A DNA stretch of 64,000 nucleotides from Paraburkholderia sp. ZP32-5 (GTDB lineage Bacteria > Pseudomonadota > Gammaproteobacteria > Burkholderiales > Burkholderiaceae). The stretch lies in the NCBI RefSeq assembly GCF_021390495.1, contig NZ_JAJEJP010000001.1, positions 2,418,001-2,482,000 on the forward strand, in the 5' to 3' direction. This document shows positions 1 through 8,752 of this stretch, piece after piece (the stretch's first letter is position 1; each line of letters starts with the position of its first letter). A program made the position numbers and the translations under genes. A model generated the notes under the pieces. The model was not told where the DNA came from. It searched no databases and saw nothing but the letters and a program-made list of their open reading frames with translations.

Positions 1-769
1 TCATCGAACGCGGCGCGGCGCTCAGCAGCCCCGCGTGACGCAGCCACAGCCGTTCGTCGTGCGGGCCGCGCTGGTCGCCGTTCAGGCCGAGATTGCTCAA
101 CGTGTCGAGGCACGCGGCGATCGCCGACGAATGCGGCGAGCGCCAGTTCAGACCCGGCGCGTGCTTCTTGCGGCTGCGATACAGGAACGACAGGAAGCGA
201 TGATTGAAGATGTCGAGCAGGTCGGCCATCGCGAAGTCACGCTTCGTCATGGCTTCGAGCACCAGCTCGGTAAACGGCATCGGCAGCGGACCGTTCGCGC
301 CGGCGAGCGTCAGCGCGGCGGTCGACAACGTGAACGCGGGACGCCGGCCCGGGCGCGGACGATGCCGCTCGCGCAGTTCGTGCGGCTCGTGTTCTTCATT
401 GGCCGGCGGCACGGTGCGACTGTCGTGCGGGTCTTTGTGCGAATCTTCGCGCGCTTCGATGCCCACCTCGATGCGCGCCTGAGCGAGTACCTGATCGAGC
501 AGCAGATCGAGCGCCGGGTTGCGCGGTTCGTCGCGCAATCCGCCACGCCGCACGCTGCGCACGTCGCTCGGTTCGAACGCGAGCGACACGGAACCCGTCA
601 GACGCACCGCTTCGCCCGCGCCATTGCCGCGGCCGAGCGCGCGCGCATGCGGCACGGCACGTTCGAGCAGACTGATCGCCTGGAACAGATCGAAGCCTTG
701 CGGATTCGCGATGAGCCGGGCGATCAGAGCAGCTGCTGGCAACCGGTCATCGGTTCCCATTGCTTCCAT
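1..769 (-). CDS. tssG: T6SS baseplate protein TssG (partial, runs off the left edge)
   Basis: TssG is a wedge component of the type VI secretion baseplate and works with TssE, TssF and TssK in the cytoplasm under the inner membrane. The frame opens with ATG at 769 inside the 3' end of tssF (46-nt overlap) and stays open to base 1, so about 256 residues are seen and the C-terminus lies outside the window. The N-terminal segment NPQGFDLFQAISLLER and the later GANGPLPMPFTE (about residues 157-168) match the TssG family pattern. Between them, about residues 106-145 form a charged His/Glu/Arg/Pro-rich insert that is probably a disordered loop. The call rests on these motifs and on its place directly after tssF. 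Confidence 0.9.
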   Translation of the reverse strand, partial: MEAMGTDDRLPAAALIARLIANPQGFDLFQAISLLERAVPHARALGRGNGAGEAVRLTGSVSLAFEPSDVRSVRRGGLRDEPRNPALDLLLDQVLAQARIEVGIEAREDSHKDPHDSRTVPPANEEHEPHELRERHRPRPGRRPAFTLSTAALTLAGANGPLPMPFTELVLEAMTKRDFAMADLLDIFNHRFLSFLYRSRKKHAPGLNWRSPHSSAIAACLDTLSNLGLNGDQRGPHDERLWLRHAGLLSAAPRSM

Positions 770-2487
770 ATCTCGTCTCCGCGGCGCACCACCAACCGCA
801 CAAATGAATTGACCGACGTGTACATCGCGAAGAAGCGCGCGAGCACCGCGCCCATCAGCAACGGCGAACCGCCGACGAACGCATGCGCGTCGAACTCGAT
901 GCTCACTTCGGTGCCGCGGCAGTAGCCGCGCCATGCGTCGGCGCCGACATGCGCCGTGACGTTGCGCGCCTGAATGCTCTTGATGCCGCGAATCTGGTCC
1001 TGCTCGCGCGTGCTTTCCGATGCGAACAGCCGCAGCATCTCCTGCAACTGCTTCTGCCCGGTCGCGCCGCTGACCAGCGACTGATAGTTCAGCGTCAGCA
1101 ACGAAATCAGCCGCCACAGCGTTTCGCTGCCGAGCGGCGGACTGCGTTGCAGCGTCGGCTCGTAAAGGCAGCGCACGCGCGCGTTCTGCGACACCTTCTC
1201 GACCAGCATGCGCGCGCCGACCGGCACCTGTTCGGCCAGATGCCGGTTCGTGCACAGCACGTTCGCGTAGACGACCGGCTCGCTCGGCTGGCTGAGCGCG
1301 TTGCTCGCGTCGACGAAGCTGAGGAATACATCGGTGCCCTGCACGTTTTCGCGCAGACTATGCTCGCGGCGCGCGGACCAGAACACCGTCGCGCCGTTGC
1401 CCTCGACATGATCGATCGCGGAGAAACCCGGCACGCTCGCCGAGCGTTCGGTCGACGGGTCGGATGCGATCACCGACACGATCGAATGGATTTCCGTCAT
1501 CGAATCGCGGCGCTGATCCGCGACCAGACGATATTCGTATTGGCGATGGTCGATCGCGATCGGCTCGCTCGTCTGCGAGAACAGATTCACGACCGGCGTG
1601 CAGCCGAGCTTGAAATGCTGTGCGCCGAGCATGCCGAGCCCGCGCGGCATCCGTTCGAGATGCAGCACGATTTCGCATTTGCGGCCGGTGCCCATGCGGC
1701 CGGCCAGATGATGCAGATCGAAGAAATGAAACTTGCGCGGGAACGCGAAATATTCCTGCATCAGTCCATACGCCGGCTGCGCATGCGAAGGCTGCGGCAG
1801 CACGTTGTCTTCCGGTGCGTAGCCGACCTCGCGCCAGGCCGACGCCGGCAGCATCACCGCGCGGCCGCCTTCCGGACGTAGCGACACATCGGTCACGCCG
1901 GACACCAGCAGCTCGTAGAGCGGCATCGTCACCATCCAGTCGCCATGCAGATGGATGCGCAACTGTTTTAGTTCGAGTTCCGAAAAATCGACGCCCGGCT
2001 CGCATTCGAGCGTCAGACGCAGCGTCGAGTCGTCGCCGAAACCCGCCTGGGTGATCGACAGCGGCCACAGCATCGTGTCCCACGAGGTGCGAAACCGGCA
2101 CGCGTCGCCGCCTTCGGTCAGTACCTGCAGGCCGGTGTGACGCGGCACCTTGAAGCCCGCGGTCACCTTGCCCTGGCTCGGATCGAGTTCGAATTGCGCG
2201 ACGCTGACCGACGGCGTCGGCTGAACCAGCGTCGGGCACACGTTATCGAGCAGCGCCGAGGCGACTTGCGGAAATTCCTGATCGAGGTCGCGATGCACGC
2301 GCGCGGCAAGAAAGGCCGTCGCTTCGATCAGACGCTCGGTGTGGGGGTCCAGCGATTCGGTGCCGTGCAGAGCGAGCCGCGCGGCGACCTTCGGGTAGCG
2401 CTGCGCGAAATCGGCGCCTTGCGTGCGCAGATACGACAGCTCGCGCTTGTAGTACTGGAGGATATCGTCGGGGGCGAGTTCAGGCAT
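724..2487 (-). CDS. tssF: T6SS baseplate protein TssF
   Basis: TssF is the major wedge protein of the T6SS baseplate. The 587-aa product starts MPELAPDDILQYYKRELSYL, a typical TssF opening, and contains the family-like stretch FAQRYPKVAARLAL near residue 30. A frame extension upstream to 2556 exists, but it would run deep into tssE, so the ATG at 2487 is chosen; it overlaps the tssE stop by 8 nt, as expected for translational coupling. The length is normal for the family. The gene sits between tssE and tssG in the canonical order and nothing suggests decay. Confidence 0.95.
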   Translation of the reverse strand: MPELAPDDILQYYKRELSYLRTQGADFAQRYPKVAARLALHGTESLDPHTERLIEATAFLAARVHRDLDQEFPQVASALLDNVCPTLVQPTPSVSVAQFELDPSQGKVTAGFKVPRHTGLQVLTEGGDACRFRTSWDTMLWPLSITQAGFGDDSTLRLTLECEPGVDFSELELKQLRIHLHGDWMVTMPLYELLVSGVTDVSLRPEGGRAVMLPASAWREVGYAPEDNVLPQPSHAQPAYGLMQEYFAFPRKFHFFDLHHLAGRMGTGRKCEIVLHLERMPRGLGMLGAQHFKLGCTPVVNLFSQTSEPIAIDHRQYEYRLVADQRRDSMTEIHSIVSVIASDPSTERSASVPGFSAIDHVEGNGATVFWSARREHSLRENVQGTDVFLSFVDASNALSQPSEPVVYANVLCTNRHLAEQVPVGARMLVEKVSQNARVRCLYEPTLQRSPPLGSETLWRLISLLTLNYQSLVSGATGQKQLQEMLRLFASESTREQDQIRGIKSIQARNVTAHVGADAWRGYCRGTEVSIEFDAHAFVGGSPLLMGAVLARFFAMYTSVNSFVRLVVRRGDEIWKQWEPMTGCQQLL

Positions 2488-2932
2488 GTTCCACCCAACG
2501 CGAATCGATATAGCCGTCGCCCGTGGCGGCCAGCTGGAATGCCACGTGACCGACACCGGTTGCTTCGCGCAACCGCCCGTCGATCAACAGCAGCGGATCG
2601 CTGCGATCGGCCGGAAAAGCGAACGTCACGGTGACGTTCGCCAGACGCGGCTCGAACAGCTCGATCGCGCGCCGCACCGCCGCGGCGATCGCATCGCGAT
2701 CGGCGCCCGAGCGCAGCGAACGTTCGGAGAAATCCGGCACGCCGTAATCGATGACCGTGCCGTCACTTGCGGAAAAAGCCGCGACGGTGAGCCGCGAGCG
2801 CGTATTCAGCAACCTGCCCAGATCGCGCGCCACCGACTCGCGCAGCGCGCTCGCGCCGACGAGTTGCGTCTCGCCGCCAGCGGCGAGACGGTCGAACAAG
2901 GGCACGGCGGAACCCCTTGATAATGCCGACAT
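2480..2932 (-). CDS. tssE: T6SS baseplate protein TssE (gp25-like)
   Basis: TssE is the gp25-like baseplate component that connects the wedge to the sheath. The 150-aa product has the expected PLFDRL motif at the N-terminus (residues 11-16), an SVARDLGRLLNTR segment near residues 33-45 and a YGVPDFSE segment near residue 65; all are typical of TssE. Its stop overlaps the tssF start by 8 nt. It lies 71 nt downstream of hcp, so it is probably read through from the tssB promoter. Confidence 0.93.
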   Translation of the reverse strand: MSALSRGSAVPLFDRLAAGGETQLVGASALRESVARDLGRLLNTRSRLTVAAFSASDGTVIDYGVPDFSERSLRSGADRDAIAAAVRRAIELFEPRLANVTVTFAFPADRSDPLLLIDGRLREATGVGHVAFQLAATGDGYIDSRWVEHA

Positions 2933-3003
2933 GAAGCGAATACTCCTGGTGCGCGAAGGGTGAAACGTTGCTGGCTGACGCGGCCCACCGTGAACGAGCG
3001 GGA

Positions 3004-3492
3004 TCAGGCAGCCGGCGAGACCGCGATGTTCTTGGTCAGATCCCAGCCGAACGAAGCGGTACCCTTCTTCGTCGAGTCGGTGTTCTGCTGCGTGTACTCG
3101 GAGGTCATCTGCGTGAAGTTGATCGACACCGTGTCGCCCATTCCGCCGCCGCCGCTCGTCGAGATCGACGAGATCATTGCGTTCGTCAGCACGTATTTCA
3201 TGTGCAGCATGAACTTGCCGTTTTCGTTACGGCCGATCGACAGCGTCGCGTCGCCGAGCTTCGTGCCGGCCGCGCAAGCGGCGTACAGACCCGGCGTCGA
3301 CTGGTCGGTGCTCTTCGAGAGCGTGAACTCCTGGAAGTTCGGACGGCCGAGCGTACGCTCGGTGTTGGTTGCGTCCATGCCCATCGGCAGCGAGATCGCG
3401 TGCGAGAACGAGTGGATCACGATCTGATCGGTGTAGCCGTCGATCAGCGCGTTACCCTTGATGTCCTTGATCAGGAGAAGAATCGTATCCAT
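3004..3492 (-). CDS. hcp: T6SS inner tube protein Hcp (TssD)
   Basis: Hcp forms stacked hexamers that make the T6SS inner tube and is expelled with the spike; it can also carry effectors in its lumen. The 162-aa protein starts MDTILLLIKDIKGNALIDGY and has the Hcp signature HSFSHAISLPMG near residues 27-38 and a short C-terminus without extra domains, so it is a structural rather than a fused effector Hcp. A Gly-rich loop (SGGGGMG, about residues 113-119) lies on the expected extended loop. It is 63 nt downstream of tssC. Confidence 0.96.
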   Translation of the reverse strand: MDTILLLIKDIKGNALIDGYTDQIVIHSFSHAISLPMGMDATNTERTLGRPNFQEFTLSKSTDQSTPGLYAACAAGTKLGDATLSIGRNENGKFMLHMKYVLTNAMISSISTSGGGGMGDTVSINFTQMTSEYTQQNTDSTKKGTASFGWDLTKNIAVSPAA

Positions 3493-3555
3493 GACAGTCC
3501 TGTTTCAAATAAGTAGTTGAGCAGATGCGCGTGCGGCTGGGCCGCACGCGATGCA

Positions 3556-5067
3556 TCAGGCTGCCGCGGCCGGCAGTTCCGCGACGAGGCGAATCGACGC
3601 GGTCAGTTCTTCCATCTGGAAGTGCGGGCGCAGGAAGCAGGTAGCGCGATACGCACCCGGCTTGCCCGGCACTTCGGTCACGTCGACACGCGCTTCGCCG
3701 AGCGGGTAGCGTGCCTTCGATTCCTGCGATGCCGACGGGTTGATCAGCACGTAGTCCGCGATCCAGTTGTTCAGATAGCTCTCGACGTCGGCACGGGTCT
3801 GGAAGCTGCCGATCTTGTCGCGGATGATGACCTTCAGGTAGTGCGCGAAGCGCGACGCCGCGAGCACGTACGGCAGACGCGACGACAGTTGCGCGTTCGC
3901 GTTGGCCGCATCCTTGTTGTAGACCTTCGGACGGTTGGTCGTCTGGCTGCCGAAGAACGTCGCGTAGTTCGAGCCCTTCGAATTGACGATCGCGATGAAG
4001 CCCAGATCGTTCAGTTCCTTCTCGCGGCGATCGGTGATCGTCACTTCGGTCGGGCACTTCAGTGCCACGTCGCCTTCGTCGGTCTTGAACGTGTGAGCGA
4101 CCATGCCTTCGACCTTGCCGCCGCCTTCCACGCCGCGAATCGCGGTCGACCAGCCGTAGTTCGCGAACGCACCGGTGATGCGCAGGCCGAGCTGATAAGC
4201 CGAGTTCGCCCACAGGTACTTGCTGTGGTCGGTACCGTCGACGTCTTCTTCAAAGTTGAAGGTGTCGACCGGCTTGGTCTTCGCGCCGTACGGCAGACGC
4301 GCGGCGTACGACGGCAGCACCAGCGACACGTAGCGCGAATCTTCCGAATCGCGGAAGCTGCGCCATGCGGCGAGTTCGGCGCTTTCGAACGTCTTCGACA
4401 GATCGCGTGCAACGCCGAGTTCGGTGTACGACTTGATGTCGAACAGGCTCGGTGCAGCCGATGTGATGAACGGTGCGTGCGCGGCGGCAGCCACCTTCGA
4501 GATGCGCTCGAGCAGCGCGAGATCCTGCGGATGACGGCCGAAGCTGTAATCGCCGATCAGCAGCGAGTACGGATAGCCGCCGAACGTGCCGTATTCTTCT
4601 TCATAGACCTTCTTGAACAGCACGCTCATGTCGTGATCGACGGCCGTTTCGAGGTCTTTCAGCAGTTCCTTTTTCGTCACGTTCAACAGACGCAGCTTCA
4701 GCTTCGAGCTCGTCTCCGTGCCGTACACCATGTCGTGCAGACCGGTCCACGACGCTTCGAGCGCCTGGAATGCCTGGTCGTGCATGATTGCGTTCAACTG
4801 GTCGGTCAACAGCTTGTCGATTTCGGCGACGCGCTCGTTGATCATCGCGACCACGGTCTTGTCCGGGCTCGTGCGCATACCTTCGTCGAGAATCTGCGAC
4901 GCGAGCTGACCGATCAGCTTTTTCGCGTAGACGCTTTGCGATTCTTCGACTGCCATGTTGCCTTCGTGAACGATCTGTTCAAGCAGGCTCAGTTCGGCGC
5001 CCGGCGCCGCTGCTGCGAGTGTCTGGGTATCGCTTGCCGCGCTGCCCGCTGCGTTGTTGCTTTCCAT
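3556..5067 (-). CDS. tssC: T6SS sheath large subunit TssC
   Basis: TssC (VipB) copolymerises with TssB into the contractile sheath. The 503-aa product contains strongly conserved TssC stretches, including a VDTFNFEEDVDGTDHSKYLW-like region near the middle and NLGFIAIVNSKGS-like sequence around residue 345; the C-terminus ends in PHFQMEELTASIRLVAELP, typical of the family. A GTG at 5076 is also in frame, but the ATG at 5067 has an AGGTGA Shine-Dalgarno five bases upstream and is preferred. It follows tssB after 54 nt. Confidence 0.95.
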   Translation of the reverse strand: MESNNAAGSAASDTQTLAAAAPGAELSLLEQIVHEGNMAVEESQSVYAKKLIGQLASQILDEGMRTSPDKTVVAMINERVAEIDKLLTDQLNAIMHDQAFQALEASWTGLHDMVYGTETSSKLKLRLLNVTKKELLKDLETAVDHDMSVLFKKVYEEEYGTFGGYPYSLLIGDYSFGRHPQDLALLERISKVAAAAHAPFITSAAPSLFDIKSYTELGVARDLSKTFESAELAAWRSFRDSEDSRYVSLVLPSYAARLPYGAKTKPVDTFNFEEDVDGTDHSKYLWANSAYQLGLRITGAFANYGWSTAIRGVEGGGKVEGMVAHTFKTDEGDVALKCPTEVTITDRREKELNDLGFIAIVNSKGSNYATFFGSQTTNRPKVYNKDAANANAQLSSRLPYVLAASRFAHYLKVIIRDKIGSFQTRADVESYLNNWIADYVLINPSASQESKARYPLGEARVDVTEVPGKPGAYRATCFLRPHFQMEELTASIRLVAELPAAAA

Positions 5068-5121
5068 CTGGATCACCTATAGATGTTCGTTTTGCCTGTA
5101 AATCGAGGCACGCTATGCCGT

Positions 5122-5679
5122 TCAGGCAGCGGGTGCGTCGGCTGCGGGTTCTGCCGCGGCTTCAGACGCGGCGGCTGCCGGCTTGTCACCGGCGCTCGCC
5201 TGGCTTTGAACCTTCTTCAGTTCTTCCGAGTTCTGCACGATGCGCTCGAGGATGTGATCGAGTTCGTCGTTGCCGTCGAGCTTGGCCAGCAGATCGCGCA
5301 ATTGCTGACGCGCTTCGAGCAGCTTCGCCAGACGCGGCACCTGTTGCACGATCGCTTCCGGATGGAAGTCGCCGAACTTGTCGAACTTCAGTTCGACTTT
5401 CAGGTTGCCTTCGCCTTTCATCGTGTCGGGCACCGACAGATCGAGACGGGGGGCGATCTTGCTCATGATCTCGTCGAAGTTGTCGCGATCGATCTCGACG
5501 AGCCGGCGCTCTTTCAGCTTCGGCAGCGGCTCAGCCGGATGACCCGACAAATCGGCCAGCAGACCAACGACCATCGGCAGCTCGCGCTTTTCGAGCGCAT
5601 CGCCGATTTCGACGTCATAAGTGATCTGGACGCGCGGCGGGCGATTACGCCCGACCCACTTCTGCAAACTATTGGACAT
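5122..5679 (-). CDS. tssB: T6SS sheath small subunit TssB
   Basis: TssB (VipA) pairs with TssC in the T6SS sheath. The 185-aa protein opens MSNSLQKWVGRNRPPRVQIT and has the conserved KRELPMVVGLLADLSG segment near residues 32-47, both diagnostic. The C-terminus is an Ala-rich low-complexity tail (about residues 165-185). It is the first gene of the minus-strand run tssB-tssC-hcp-tssE-tssF-tssG, so the operon promoter should lie in the long gene-free stretch above 5680. Confidence 0.95.
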   Translation of the reverse strand: MSNSLQKWVGRNRPPRVQITYDVEIGDALEKRELPMVVGLLADLSGHPAEPLPKLKERRLVEIDRDNFDEIMSKIAPRLDLSVPDTMKGEGNLKVELKFDKFGDFHPEAIVQQVPRLAKLLEARQQLRDLLAKLDGNDELDHILERIVQNSEELKKVQSQASAGDKPAAAASEAAAEPAADAPAA

Positions 5680-6273
5680 ACGTGTCTCCCGCGAAAGCTC
5701 GCAAGCATTTAGAAAACCGTCCCGCCCCGCTCAAGCCGACTATCGGCCAGCGAATCAGGTCATTCCGGGTAGGACGCGCCTGGCTCACCCAGGCGCGAAC
5801 GAACACCGTCATACACGTATCGGCATGCACGGTGGAATCTTTAGGCTTTTTCCTCCAGTTTCGGGTTAGTACCTATCAAGAGTGCTACGAAATAAATTCA
5901 GTGCCCTTTTCAAACCGCATGCGTGACGGGTTTGCACGGTGTACGAAGTGTTTCCGCACCTTCGCGACAAAGCGCCCGCGTTGTGCACGCGCAGCATGCC
6001 ATCGTTTTATTGACGGACGATGACGAACGCTCACTGACTCCACGAATTTTCATGACTCCGCGCATGGAAAAGCGCGCCTGCCAAGCGGGCGGAATTTTGC
6101 CCCGATTTCGCATGAATTTTCATCCCCATTTCGAGGTATTGCCAGTCAATGCCGAATACGGCAGCCTGCTATTGTCTTTATCGATACCGTCAACACGCGC
6201 TTGCGCCGCGAACGCAACGGCACCCCCGCCAATGCAAACGATTTGCGAGCCTATTTACAATAGGTGGGAGTAC

Positions 6274-6313
6274 GTAAGGGGCATGAATAAAATGTAAGGG
6301 ACGCGAATAAAAT
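6274..6313. repeat. Two 20-bp imperfect direct repeats
   Basis: Units at 6274-6293 and 6294-6313 both read GTAAGG..., share the tail GAATAAAAT and differ at only three or four central positions. The head-to-tail arrangement with no spacer is seen directly; a regulatory role upstream of tssB is inference. Confidence 0.7.
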
Positions 6314-6519
6314 TTTCGACAAACGCTATGCGTGACGCAACACGGCCAATTACGGCAATGCATGAACCATGATTCGATTTTAGCGGAATGCCGCAAGCGC
6401 GCGGATCTAAATGAAGGTTAGCCAAACGTTTGCGCGTGAAAAACCGGCATATTCGATTTCTATTTGCGCCAATAAGAAACGCACGTTCGTTCAATCGGTG
6501 GGATTTTTATGATTGCGCC

Positions 6520-6559
6520 AATGGCGAGGTCATTGGCGAGGTCATTGGCGAGGTCATTG
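6520..6559. repeat. 12-bp tandem repeat (ATTGGCGAGGTC, about 3.3 copies)
   Basis: Three consecutive copies of a 12-bp unit, the first with one base change, followed by a partial ATTG. Being a multiple of three would suit coding DNA, but no gene covers it. It may be a variable-number repeat or a multi-site protein-binding region. Confidence 0.8.
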
Positions 6560-6615
6560 AACATCTCGCGGGAATAAGCGCGGCGGCGTATTGGCTTTAT
6601 CGATAAAGCAATGCG

Positions 6616-6640
6616 CCGGTTCAATGCTCCGGTTCAATGC
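6616..6640. repeat. 12-bp direct repeat CCGGTTCAATGC, one-base spacer
   Basis: Identical copies at 6616-6627 and 6629-6640, about 90 bp past the 3' end of the 595-aa minus-strand gene. The copies are seen directly; no function is assigned. Confidence 0.7.
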
Positions 6641-6727
6641 ATTAGCCCCGAGCGCCGCCGTGCGTACAACGCCGCACTCGAGGCAATCGGGACATTCAGG
6701 GCATTCAGCGCACCAGAACTACTGAAC

Positions 6728-8515
6728 TCAGGTCGCGGCAAGAAACGCAGCGGCCTTGTCGAGCCCACTCGATTGCCCGTGATGGTTCACCGCGTGATCG
6801 AGCAAGCCCTGAATATTCGCGCGCATATCCGTCTGCCGCGGCAGGAACTTGAAGCCCGACGTCTGCATATACTGCGCGCCGAAGTTCTTGAGCCGCGCGA
6901 AATAAGCGACGCCGCTGTCATAGGTGCCGCGATCCACCACTTCACGGCCCGTTTCGTTCGGTTCCCTGAACAGATTCACGAGCGTCATCAGGCTGCCGCA
7001 GATGCCGGTATTGAGCGTCAGCATCGGAATCAGCGGACTCGCGTCGCAACCTTCCTGGAAGAACGCCTTGAACCTGTCGAGATCGTGAATGATCCCGCCT
7101 TTGCTCGCGTCCATGTTCGGCTGGAATTCGAGGCCGTTCGCGCCCGGATCGCGCGTGGCGAGTTCACGCTCGGCCAGATAATGCTCGCGTGCCTTGCTCA
7201 GGAATGCGTGAATCTTGCTCTGCTCCCACAGGCGGAAGGTGAACTTCACCAGCCATTCGACACCAGTGACGATCGCCGACACGAGGCTGCCCGCGCCCGG
7301 CAGAAACGAACTCAGCGCCAGTGAAACCGCGCCTTTCAGCGCAGTCCACAGTCCCTGGAAAATGCCGGTTTCCATTTCGCCTTCGAGCGCGGAAGCGATC
7401 AGCTCCGGGTGGCCGGGCGTGATTTCGATGCGACGACGCTGCAGCCATGCACCGACTTTTTCGACCGCGGCACGCAAGGTCTTGACGATGCCCGAGCCGA
7501 GATCGATGGCGGCGCCGACGAACGGCGCAGCGCTCGCGAGGCACTGCGTGACGACGATCTTGATCAGCGAGCGCACCAGTCCGCCGGCGACGTTGAAGGT
7601 GCTGGCCGACATGCCGAGCAATGCATTCTTGATCTTGTCGAACGCCCACGTGACCGCGGCTTCGACTTCGCGGCGCAGGTTGTTCAGCGTTTCGGTGACG
7701 GTGATCAGCGCGGTCGCGGCGACGGTAGCCGGCAGCACCCACGGGTTCAGGAACAGCGCCGGATCTTCCTTGATCATTTCGAAGCCGGCCTTGCTCACCG
7801 GATAAGTCCACGTGACCTTCGATTTGACGACCGTGCTTTCGGCGTTATCCATCGTGGGGCGCACGGTGCCGGTCGCGGCCCAGCGCCGTTCGCGGTTCAC
7901 GGGTGCGGTGATGCCGAACAGCGAGTCGGCCTGCTTGCCGATTTTGGGTGCCTGCTTGATGAGCGTGCCGGCGCCACGCACCAGCGCCTGCTCCGACACC
8001 GAGTGCCCGCCGATATCGACATGGCGGACAGCCTGCGTCGCGCTATTCAGATGGTGCATGTCCGTCGCGAACCCAGCACCGACCGCGCCGCCGACGGTGG
8101 CTATGCCTTCCATCGCGATCGTGAAGTAGTTCATGTCGATGTCGATATTGCCCAGCAGATACAGCACGCCATAGCGCGAGTGCGGGATATCGAAGTTCTG
8201 GATCTGACGACGCGCGGCCGCGGCCGACGGCCGTGCCGGAGCAACGGCGCTGACCTCGCGGAAGATGTATTCCATCAGGCCGCCGCTTTCCACGTTGCGG
8301 CTGACGCGCGCCCAACTGCCGCCCTTCTCCGCGACGTAGTCGTCGAGCGCATCGCGCAGCGTTGCGGCCTTCAGTTGATCGAAACGTGCGGTACACCAGG
8401 CGGCGTAAGCGGCATCGACCCGGCGCGTGCTTGTGCTGCGCGACTTGAGTGTGATCGCCGTGCGGCGGATCCATTCCTGCGCGTTGACAACGTCTAACGG
8501 CCCTTTCGCGCCCAT
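6728..8515 (-). CDS. Hypothetical 595-aa protein next to T6SS genes; possible membrane-active effector
   Basis: I do not recognise the family. The N-terminal third is soluble-looking with a polar start (MGAKGPLDVVNAQEWIRR) and no signal peptide. The middle has long Ala/Val/Leu-rich helical segments (around residues 235-255, 295-330 and 380-415), including a Gly-rich SFLPGAGSLVSAIVTGVEWLVKF-type hydrophobic stretch near residue 400. The C-terminal 150 residues are again polar. This soluble-hydrophobic-soluble layout without a signal peptide resembles pore-forming or membrane-disrupting T6SS cargo, and the gene lies upstream of tssB on the same strand. No PAAR, VgrG, MIX or Rhs signature and no evident immunity partner are seen, so an accessory role is equally open. 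Confidence 0.6.
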   Translation of the reverse strand: MGAKGPLDVVNAQEWIRRTAITLKSRSTSTRRVDAAYAAWCTARFDQLKAATLRDALDDYVAEKGGSWARVSRNVESGGLMEYIFREVSAVAPARPSAAAARRQIQNFDIPHSRYGVLYLLGNIDIDMNYFTIAMEGIATVGGAVGAGFATDMHHLNSATQAVRHVDIGGHSVSEQALVRGAGTLIKQAPKIGKQADSLFGITAPVNRERRWAATGTVRPTMDNAESTVVKSKVTWTYPVSKAGFEMIKEDPALFLNPWVLPATVAATALITVTETLNNLRREVEAAVTWAFDKIKNALLGMSASTFNVAGGLVRSLIKIVVTQCLASAAPFVGAAIDLGSGIVKTLRAAVEKVGAWLQRRRIEITPGHPELIASALEGEMETGIFQGLWTALKGAVSLALSSFLPGAGSLVSAIVTGVEWLVKFTFRLWEQSKIHAFLSKAREHYLAERELATRDPGANGLEFQPNMDASKGGIIHDLDRFKAFFQEGCDASPLIPMLTLNTGICGSLMTLVNLFREPNETGREVVDRGTYDSGVAYFARLKNFGAQYMQTSGFKFLPRQTDMRANIQGLLDHAVNHHGQSSGLDKAAAFLAAT

Positions 8516-8752
8516 CTTCAGCTCCCCGTAGCCGATTACCGCGTGGTTGTGTCTTGAACTTTGTGCGCGATGTTAGCAGGGAAACAATGCGTTGCGGGTT
8601 TTAGGACGTTCGTGCGCAACAGCGTTGGAAAAATGCCAGGATTGGAGGGGTAAACGCGTCTATTCGGATTCCATTGCGTTTTTATGTCGATGCTCTGATC
8701 AGGCGATTTCGTCAGATTAATGCGAATGGCAAGCGCTATGACGCAGATACCA

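Larger units (their letters stand above)
5680..6727. other. 1-kb gene-poor region upstream of tssB with short repeats
   Basis: No convincing coding frame is visible on either strand; the short open frames here lack family features and RBSs. The stretch is visibly more AT-rich than the surroundings between about 6040 and 6610. It contains two 20-bp imperfect direct repeats (6274-6313), a 12-bp tandem array (about 6520-6559), a TTTATCGATAAA palindrome (6597-6608) and a 12-bp direct repeat (6616-6640). It probably holds the T6SS operon promoter and regulatory sites, but no specific operator can be named. Confidence 0.6.

Noticed and set aside
35..925. Long plus-strand open frame opposite tssG/tssF
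   Set aside because: Arg/His-rich antisense shadow with no family features; the minus-strand frame encodes conserved TssG and TssF motifs.
3517..5082. 521-codon plus-strand frame opposite tssC
   Set aside because: Mirror frame of a high-GC gene; tssC on the minus strand has clear motifs and an RBS.
5923..6297. 124-codon plus-strand frame in the gap upstream of tssB
   Set aside because: No RBS, no recognisable domain, and base composition differs from neighbouring coding genes; not reported as a gene.
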